Shown here: piece after piece, positions 59,201 through 64,000 of the stretch
Numbering within the stretch: the stretch's first letter is position 1
Layout: the number at the start of each line of letters is the position of its first letter
From: Micromonospora cathayae
GTDB lineage: Bacteria > Actinomycetota > Actinomycetes > Mycobacteriales > Micromonosporaceae
NCBI RefSeq assembly: GCF_028993575.1
Contig: NZ_CP118615.1
Coordinates: 1,550,001 to 1,614,000, forward strand
Direction of reading: 5' to 3'
Length of the DNA stretch: 64,000 nucleotides
Program-made: the position numbers and the translations under genes
The notes under the pieces: generated by a model
What the model was told of the DNA's origin: nothing
Seen by the model: the letters and a program-made list of their open reading frames with translations, nothing else
Database searches by the model: none

Positions 59201-59503
59201 GAGTTGGTCCGTGCGCTCAAGCCGGCCCGGGGCCGGCACCCCTGGTTCCAGACCTGGGTGGTCGTGCAGCACGAGCCGCCCCGGGGCGAGCTGAGCCCGC
59301 ACGTCCGGTACCGGCCGGTGCGGGTACGTCCGCCGTCGACTGCCATGGAGCTGCTCGTCGAGGCGGTTCCGCAGGAGGTGGGGGGCTGGGAACTGGTGCT
59401 CTCCTGCCGGGCCGACGGGATCGGTACGGCCACCCTGCGGAATCTGGCGGAGACGCTGGTCGGGGCGCTCGTGCGGTACGCCGACCACGACACGTCAGCG
59501 TGA
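56222..59503 (+). CDS. NRPS protein: A - PCP - C
   Basis: A 1093-residue NRPS with unusual order. The A domain (20-500) has Phe-Tyr-Thr-Ser-Gly-Ser-Thr-Gly-Arg-Pro-Lys, Asn-Gly-Tyr-Gly-Pro-Ala-Glu and Tyr-Arg-Thr-Gly-Asp; my specificity reading D-G-L-W-L-G-G-I-F-K matches no code I can name. The PCP (555-620) carries Ser590 in Gly-Ala-Thr-Ser-Leu. A linker with a duplicated 16-residue unit precedes the C domain (660-1085), with an intact His-His-Ile-Ala-Phe-Asp-Gly. The protein ends in C, with no TE, so it may couple to another carrier or a free amine. Confidence 0.88.
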   Translation: MTGRTSRLSRGPGPATYANGDRIEQIVRHHERLAPDAVAVRQGERVLSYRDLVDMADRVAAGLVERGVTPGDVVPVRLPRSPELVAVLLGVLTAGAAYLAMDPGWPANRQEYVLASSGAGFLITPAGDPPPPPGVHPLTTTDLLAGGGAAVPSGLSGTQAASVFYTSGSTGRPKGVVSPHRGTVRVLVGNDGVPLDADTVFLQAAPLPWDGLSLELWAPLLNGGCCVLLDEGAPLLDVAALRNAVGRGVNSLWLTSSLFNVFVDEAVELFGAVRLVLVGGERVSVSHVRRLLDRFPELPVINGYGPAESTIFTTTHVIRQRDVRPPSVDIPIGRPVPGTGVVVVDEELRPLPAGSPGELLVSGDGLAAGYLGDPDQTSRAFVEVDGVRYYRTGDLVVLDDQVFRYRGRIDRQVKVNGVRIEPGEVEAALERHPAVRVASVVRVETDGRPRLVALFESAGGVAPTTEELRTFAAERLLPAMIPAILHRVERLPLGSTGKVDLSRVRNMAELLVRAGVPETGPAAPTVPDPARSHVEPARSGPDPDRPRADPAAAGAGPGGADVPFLAVVRSVLGVPDLGLDDDLFAAGATSLDLVRLTSRSAVALPAPVSLADVYRARTVQGLLEVAAERAETESGRVEVAAVRAETESGRAGGASADDAPLSHAQTRFWLSEQFQPGAADNMVVLAYLVTGRWEPGVLRRAVADVVERHPVLRTVYAPAGRTAAPRTVGTPVTIETVPAPAGTGPYPGRGGQPGGNDVDVDAAAHLMTEDWWRTPFDLATEPPLRIRVGRLDEDRYLLGLHIHHIAFDGWSERILMADLETAYRARATGAAPVFPDVPTYLTYSRAERGSPATGVEAKLRHWRDVLEPPIPPAFAPPHPDTPEGPRCELTRTLPGALVGRLRAVASRYGAPAASVLSAAVAHAVGRTFGVPEVCVGTVAPSRPDPYFDGVIGYFVDPLPLALRTAGDPGGQAVLTESTAQLRAAMDGNVVPFDELVRALKPARGRHPWFQTWVVVQHEPPRGELSPHVRYRPVRVRPPSTAMELLVEAVPQEVGGWELVLSCRADGIGTATLRNLAETLVGALVRYADHDTSA
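58085..58180 (+). repeat. 48-bp in-frame duplication in the PCP-C linker
   Basis: Two adjacent, slightly diverged 48-bp units of the GAGGTGGCCGCC...GAGTCGGGTCGC type encode repeated Glu-Val-Ala-Ala-x-Arg-Ala-Glu-Thr-Glu-Ser-Gly-Arg. The reading frame is kept; the repeat lengthens the interdomain linker. Confidence 0.75.
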
Positions 59504-59698
59504 CCGCCGCCCCTGGCGGGCTCTGTCGGGGTCGGTGCCGCCGTCCAGGTGGTACGGCCGTCGCCCACACCACCGGCGGCGTCGCGGCGCGGGAGCCGGT
59601 GACACCCGGGTGGTCCAGGGCACAGTAGGGACAGCGGCATCCACGGCGGACGCAGCCGTACCCCCGGAGGGCAGCCGTACCCGGAGGAAGGAATCAGC

Positions 59699-60019
59699 AT
59701 GGCGTACGTGCTGCTGGCGCTCGCGATCGTGGCCGAGGTCGTCGGTACCAGCCTGATGAAGGCCACGGAGGGCTTCACCCGGCTGTGGCCGACGCTCGGC
59801 CTCGCCACGGCGTACCTGGTCTCGTTCTACCTGTTCTCGCTGGCGGTGCGGGACATCCCGGTCAGCGTCGCGTACGCCTTCTGGGCCGGTATCGGGACCG
59901 CGGCGATCGCCGCGATCGGGGCGGCCTTCCTCGGCGAGCCGCTGACCCTGACGAAGGTGGTGGGCATCGCCCTCGTCGCCGGCGGCCTGGTGGTGCTCAA
60001 CCTGGGCGGCACCCACTGA
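59699..60019 (+). CDS. Small multidrug resistance (SMR) transporter
   Basis: A 106-residue, four-helix proton-coupled exporter with the essential Glu in Ile-Val-Ala-Glu-Val-Val-Gly (residue 13) and Tyr-Ala-Phe-Trp-Ala-Gly-Ile-Gly-Thr in helix 3. GGAGGAAGG precedes the ATG. It lies 195 bases after the NRPS gene and may be a second export or self-protection gene. Confidence 0.92.
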   Translation: MAYVLLALAIVAEVVGTSLMKATEGFTRLWPTLGLATAYLVSFYLFSLAVRDIPVSVAYAFWAGIGTAAIAAIGAAFLGEPLTLTKVVGIALVAGGLVVLNLGGTH

Positions 60020-60100
60020 CCCCGGCCGGCGGGAACCGCTCCCCGACCGGGCCCCGCTCCGGCCCGGACCGGGTGTCGACCCGGGCCGAAACGAGGGCGG

Positions 60101-62341
60101 TCAGCGGGGTCGGCGACTCTTCGGCAGGTCGTACTGGTCGGCCGCCCGGCAGTCGCTCGGGCCACCGATCGCGTCCGGACCCACCCGGTCCAGGGCCTGC
60201 CGGGCCCGGAGCCGGCCCAGGTTCCAGGCGTACCAGGGGTCCGGCTCGTCGAGTTCATCGGCGATCCAGCTCAGCGTGCAGCGGCGGACCGGGTCGGGCA
60301 GCCCGGTCAGGGCGGGCGTGGCGTCGGCCGACAGCGCACGCAGGTACCACGCGTCGATCTTGCCGGTCTCCCGGTACCGGTCGATGTTGCGGCCGGCGGC
60401 GTACCCCTCCGGGTTGAGCACCGCCAGGCTGAGCAGCATCGTCACGGCCAGCGCCACCGTCCCGCGCGGCACCCATCCGCCCCGCAGCCGCAGCCCGGCG
60501 GCCAGGATCATCAGGAAGACACTGCCGAGCAGCAGCTCGAACGCCATCACGAACAGCCGCTCGCCGGTGAAGCTGTAGACCTTCTGGTACGCGTACATCC
60601 GGGACAGTGCCGAGATCACGATGACGACGCTGAGTACGCTCAGCGCGCCGAGCAGCACCCGGAGCATGATCCGTTCGGTCCGGTGTTCCCGCCGAGCCCA
60701 GCGACCCACCCCGCCGAGCACCGCCAACGTCAGCAGGGTGACCGCGACGAGCTGCCAGAAACCGCTGCGGGCGTATTCGGCGTAGCTGAGCCCGGCGGTC
60801 CGCAGCACGTGCCGCTCGCCGCCGAACAGCACGGTGAACTGCACCGCCACGAAGCCGCCGAACAGCAGCGTGAGCGCGGTGATGGCCGGCGCCCACTCCA
60901 GCATGCCGAAGCTTCGGCGGGTCGGCCGGTCCACTCCGGACAGGTCCGGTGGCGCGGCCAGCGTCCAGACGGCGGCCACCGCACAGAGCGCCCCCACCGC
61001 GGCGAGGAAGAACCAGCGGAACACCGTACCCAGGTCGATCTCGGGGACGACCGCGCTGAGCAGCACCGAGAATGCGCCGTCGGCGGAGGCGAGCAGGTTG
61101 CCGAAGACCACCAGCGCGGCGATGGTCGCCACGGCCGAGCCGACCACCCGACGGGCCAGCCCCGGATCGGCGGAGGACCGGACGTGGGCCCGTACCCAGG
61201 GCAGCCCCCGGAACGCGGCGACCGGCCCGGCCACCAGACTGAACAGGATCGACCGGATGCGCCGGCCGCCGATCACCGCGAGCGCCGCGCAGCCCAGCGC
61301 GGCCAGTACACAGAACGTCACCAGCCACCAGGCGTTGCGGAACGCCGGTACCGCCAGCAGTGCCAGCGCCGCCCCCGCCCAGCCGGCCCGGACCCACCGC
61401 TCGGTACGCGGCAACTGCGCCACCGGCCCCCGGACCGCGGCCACGACGCCCGCGGTCAGCGCCAGCCAACCGAGGAACCAGCCGATGCCGGTCCGGCTGA
61501 GCGGTACGAAGAAGGCCACCCCGAGCGCGCCGACGAGGACCGCGAGGGGTACCGCCCGACCCTGAGCCGGCTTCGGGCCGGGCCAGTACCGCTGGAAGAA
61601 CGTCGGTCCGGGCGGCTTCGGCCGGTAGTACCCGCCGGGCGTCGGCGGGTACGGCGGACCACCGACGGCACCCGGACGGCCGGGTTGATCCACCGCCCAG
61701 GCGTACGGCGGGACGCCGTGGACGGCCGGTGCGCCGGCCGCCGCCGGCCCGTCCCCGTGCGGCCCGTCCGCCGCCGCGCCGTCGGCCACCGGCTCGTCCG
61801 TCGTCGGCTTGTCCGCTGCGGCGTCGTCCACCGGCGGCCGGTCCGCTGCCGCGTCGTCTGCCTGCGGGCTGCCCGTCGGCGGGGTGTTCTCGGGCCGGTT
61901 GTCCCCCGCCGGGGTCGTCGCCGCTGCGGACGGGGTCGTTCCCGCCACCGGGGCGGTAACCGGTGCCGGCGTGGTGGTACCCGGGCCGGCCCCGGCCCTG
62001 ACCCCGTCCCGCGTGACCCCTTCCGGCGTGGTGTCGGCCGGCGTGGTGTCGGCCGGGGCCGGCGTTCCGGCTGGTCCGTGGCCCGTCGCCAGCACCGTGC
62101 CGGCCGAGGGGGCTGCGGCGGCGTCGGCCACCGGCACCAGGGGGATGAACACGGCGTACCCACGGGTGCCGGGCGGCAGGCTGACCGGGATCGCCCACGC
62201 GGGCTGCCCCTCCGGCCACGGAATGACCCCGGGGGCACCGGAAGCGCCGTCGACCGCCGGCATGGCCAGCAGGTACGGCGGTGGACCGTCGTCGCCCGGG
62301 TCCTCGGCCGGCCGGCGGGGCGCCGGTGGTGGCTGCGTCAC
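60101..62341 (-). CDS. DUF4173-type polytopic membrane protein
   Basis: A 746-residue protein. Its first 250 residues are Pro/Ala/Thr/Asp-rich and disordered, followed by a Tyr-Pro-Pro-Thr-Pro-Gly-Gly-Tyr-Tyr segment. The C-terminal 490 residues hold about twelve hydrophobic helices and the DUF4153/4173-like part with Gly-Phe-Trp-Gln-Leu-Val-Ala-Val and Tyr-Ala-Gly/Asn-Ile-Asp-Arg-Tyr, ending in a soluble helical tail. AAGGAG supports the GTG at 62341. Function unknown. Confidence 0.75.
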   Translation of the reverse strand: MTQPPPAPRRPAEDPGDDGPPPYLLAMPAVDGASGAPGVIPWPEGQPAWAIPVSLPPGTRGYAVFIPLVPVADAAAAPSAGTVLATGHGPAGTPAPADTTPADTTPEGVTRDGVRAGAGPGTTTPAPVTAPVAGTTPSAAATTPAGDNRPENTPPTGSPQADDAAADRPPVDDAAADKPTTDEPVADGAAADGPHGDGPAAAGAPAVHGVPPYAWAVDQPGRPGAVGGPPYPPTPGGYYRPKPPGPTFFQRYWPGPKPAQGRAVPLAVLVGALGVAFFVPLSRTGIGWFLGWLALTAGVVAAVRGPVAQLPRTERWVRAGWAGAALALLAVPAFRNAWWLVTFCVLAALGCAALAVIGGRRIRSILFSLVAGPVAAFRGLPWVRAHVRSSADPGLARRVVGSAVATIAALVVFGNLLASADGAFSVLLSAVVPEIDLGTVFRWFFLAAVGALCAVAAVWTLAAPPDLSGVDRPTRRSFGMLEWAPAITALTLLFGGFVAVQFTVLFGGERHVLRTAGLSYAEYARSGFWQLVAVTLLTLAVLGGVGRWARREHRTERIMLRVLLGALSVLSVVIVISALSRMYAYQKVYSFTGERLFVMAFELLLGSVFLMILAAGLRLRGGWVPRGTVALAVTMLLSLAVLNPEGYAAGRNIDRYRETGKIDAWYLRALSADATPALTGLPDPVRRCTLSWIADELDEPDPWYAWNLGRLRARQALDRVGPDAIGGPSDCRAADQYDLPKSRRPR

Positions 62342-62411
62342 GGCACGCTCCTTAGTCGAGGGTGGGGGCACACTGTACGACCCGCGTGTGCCGCCGCACT
62401 GCCCCACCCGG

Positions 62412-63113
62412 TCAGCCCACGGTGGTGCGGCCACCCCCACGGCCCCGGTCGTCCAGCAGCAGGGGAGCCCGTCCGGTGACCGCGTACCGGATGTGGGTGA
62501 CGTCGGGGGAGTGCACCACCCGGGTCGGGACCAGCTCGATCCCCTCCTTCTCGCCGAGTCCCAGACCGGCGTCGAGCAGCCGCAGACCGGTGCCGAGCAC
62601 GACCGGTACGACGTGCAGTTCCAGCTCGTCGAGCAGGCCGGCGGCGAGGACCTGGCGGACCAGGCTGCCGCCGCCGGCCACCGCCACGTCCCGGCCGCCG
62701 GCCGCGGCACGGGCCTGCTCGACGGCGCTGGTCAGGCCGTCGGTCACGTACGTGAAGCTGGTGCCGCCGCCGGAGACCAGGGTCTCCCGGGGGCGGTGGG
62801 TGACGACGAAGACCGGTGCCCGGAACGGCGGTTCGTCCCCCCAGGGCACCTCGCCCCCGTCGGCCATCCGGCGGCCCATCACGTACGCGCCGGCCGCCGC
62901 GAAGTGCTCCGCGACGATCTCCGAGTCGGCGTCGTGCGTACCGCCGTCGAAGCCCTGCCGTTCCCGCCACGCGGTCGCCTCGGTCGCCCAGCGGGTGACC
63001 CGGAAGAAGGCGGCCGCCTCGGCCGACTCCATCCAGTTTCCGTCGCCGGTGTGGCGGGGGCCGGCGTAGCACCCGTCCAGCGACACGGACAGCTGCGCGG
63101 TCACCCTGGTCAT
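62412..63113 (-). CDS. RibD C-terminal / dihydrofolate-reductase-like protein
   Basis: A 233-residue NADPH-type reductase of the RibD-C family, with Ser-Leu-Asp-Gly-Cys-Tyr-Ala-Gly at the start, Gly-Ala-Tyr-Val-Met-Gly-Arg-Arg-Met near 75 and Val-Ala-Gly-Gly-Gly-Ser-Leu-Val-Arg-Gln near 145, the cofactor loop. Stand-alone members have unclear substrates. GGAGAGGAC supports the start at 63113. Just downstream of the sigma factor gene on the same strand. Confidence 0.85.
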   Translation of the reverse strand: MTRVTAQLSVSLDGCYAGPRHTGDGNWMESAEAAAFFRVTRWATEATAWRERQGFDGGTHDADSEIVAEHFAAAGAYVMGRRMADGGEVPWGDEPPFRAPVFVVTHRPRETLVSGGGTSFTYVTDGLTSAVEQARAAAGGRDVAVAGGGSLVRQVLAAGLLDELELHVVPVVLGTGLRLLDAGLGLGEKEGIELVPTRVVHSPDVTHIRYAVTGRAPLLLDDRGRGGGRTTVG

Positions 63114-63211
63114 GTGGTTCGTCCTCTCCGGTGGGGCACCGCTGCGGTGCCCGTACGGCAGGAGGTCGGAGCGGACCGGTCGCGTTCGACGTCGGCCTGC
63201 TGTGAGCCGGG

Positions 63212-64000
63212 TCACTCCAGGCGGGCGGCCTGGCGGTCGAGGAAACGCCGCTCGGGCAGGCTGCCGGCGAGCCGGGCGGCCTCCCGCCAACCCTGCGCGG
63301 CGGCCTGCGGCTCGCCGGCCCGTTCCAGCAGGAAGGCCCGTACCGCCAGCAGTCGGTGGTGGGCGGCCAGCGGGCCGGCGGCCAGCCCGTCCAGCAGGGC
63401 CAGCCCGGCCGCCGGCCCGTGCACCAGGCCCAGCGCCACGGCCCGGTTGAGGGTCACCGCCGGCCCGGGGGCCAACCGCTCCAGCAGCTCGTACAGGCCC
63501 AGGATCTGCGGCCAGTCGGTGTCGGCGACGGACGACGCCTCCGCGTGCACCGCGGCGATCGCCGCCTGCACCTGGTACGGCCCGACCGGCGCGGTGGACA
63601 GGGCGTGGGTGACCAGCGCGGTGCCCTCGGCGATCGCGGACCGGTCCCAGCGGGAGCGGTCCTGGTCGGCCAGCGGCACCAGGTCGCCCTCCGGCCCGGT
63701 GCGGGCCGGGCCGCGTGCCTCGGTCAGCAGCAGCAACGCCAGCAGGCCGGCCACCTCACCGTCGTCGGGGAGGCTCCGGTGCAGCCGGCGGGTCAGCCGG
63801 ACCGCCTGCCGGGTCAGGTCCACCCGGCGCAGCGCCGGCCCGCTGCTCGCGACGTACCCCTCGTTGAAGATCAGGTAGAGCACCCGCAGGACCACCGCGA
63901 GCCGGGCCGGCTGTTCCGACCCGGGCGGCGGCGCGAACCGTGCGCCCGCCGCCCGGAGCCGCTGCTTGGCCCGGACGATCCGCTGCGCCATCGTCTTCTC
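63212..64000 (-). CDS. ECF-type sigma factor with extended C-terminal domain (partial)
   Basis: The frame enters from the right edge. The first visible residues, Met-Ala-Gln-Arg-Ile-Val-Arg-Ala-Lys, are the end of sigma region 4. A 240-residue helical domain follows with Leu-Ile-Phe-Asn-Glu-Gly-Tyr near 42, Ala-Glu-Ala-Ser-Ser-Val-Ala-Asp-Thr-Asp-Trp near 150 and Leu-Asn-Arg-Ala-Val-Ala-Leu near 180, typical of ECF sigma factors that usually lie beside a YCII-domain gene. The DNA-binding part is outside the window. Confidence 0.85.
   Translation of the reverse strand, partial: EKTMAQRIVRAKQRLRAAGARFAPPPGSEQPARLAVVLRVLYLIFNEGYVASSGPALRRVDLTRQAVRLTRRLHRSLPDDGEVAGLLALLLLTEARGPARTGPEGDLVPLADQDRSRWDRSAIAEGTALVTHALSTAPVGPYQVQAAIAAVHAEASSVADTDWPQILGLYELLERLAPGPAVTLNRAVALGLVHGPAAGLALLDGLAAGPLAAHHRLLAVRAFLLERAGEPQAAAQGWREAARLAGSLPERRFLDRQAARLE

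Overview
The window is very GC-rich, uses almost only G/C-ending codons, and carries actinomycete hallmarks: F420-dependent enzymes, a Flp/Tad pilus operon with two TadE-like genes, a SARP/BTAD regulator, TTA codons confined to regulatory or secondary-metabolite genes, and many secreted proteins. I infer a filamentous actinomycete, most likely of the Micromonosporaceae; this rests on gene content and order, not on a database match. LAYOUT. 1-9 kb: housekeeping and hypothetical genes (F420-type oxidoreductase, methyltransferase, Asp/Gly repeat protein, a 3-hydroxyacyl-CoA dehydrogenase/enoyl-CoA hydratase pair, a substrate-binding lipoprotein whose two lobes are in swapped order, a DUF2786 protein), then three leftward tRNA genes (Glu, Asp, Phe) ending in a strong terminator, and a polysaccharide-deacetylase lipoprotein. 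9.2-15.7 kb: a carotenoid/photoprotection cluster. crtE-crtI-idi-merR(B12) runs left and crtB-photolyase runs right from a 65-bp divergent promoter that holds a candidate direct-repeat operator; a MerR/cobalamin regulator of the LitR/CarH type suggests light control. 15.7-16.9 kb: a GntR regulator, tiny genes and palindromic repeats that look like the remnant of an integrative element. 17-22.1 kb: a flavoprotein disulfide reductase, a crotonase, an EamA exporter, a membrane Rieske protein and a double-VOC protein. 22.2-31.6 kb: a ten-gene, tightly overlapping Flp/Tad pilus and secretion operon on the minus strand, with a LysM membrane protein at its distal end. 32-46.2 kb: a PAP2 phosphatase, GH65 phosphorylase, a glycoside-hydrolase-like pair, Sua5, a divergent SDR/TetR pair, pyridoxal kinase, a SARP-like regulator with a TTA codon, a secreted M23 peptidase, a secreted S51/cyanophycinase-like protein and tRNA-Lys. 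47-60 kb: a compact hybrid PKS/NRPS cluster, the most unusual part of the window. It encodes a ketosynthase with a decayed acyltransferase and its own ACP, a PqqD-like protein, an F420/flavin luciferase-family oxidoreductase, two discrete carrier proteins, a type II thioesterase with Cys in the nucleophile position, a nucleotidyltransferase-like protein, an MFS exporter, a stand-alone adenylation enzyme (my hand-read code is valine-like), an A-PCP-C protein ending in a condensation domain, and an SMR exporter. Nearly all genes overlap by ATGA. There is no functional AT and no chain-terminating TE domain, so loading of extender units and product release are open questions. 60-64 kb: a large DUF4173-type membrane protein, a RibD-like reductase and a truncated ECF-type sigma factor. 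HOW GENES WORK TOGETHER. The clearest functional units are light-regulated isoprenoid/carotenoid synthesis with photolyase, assembly of a Flp pilus, and a small acyl-peptide pathway with its own exporters and possible self-protection gene. The A-domain gene of that pathway has a TTA codon, so bldA-type developmental control is plausible.
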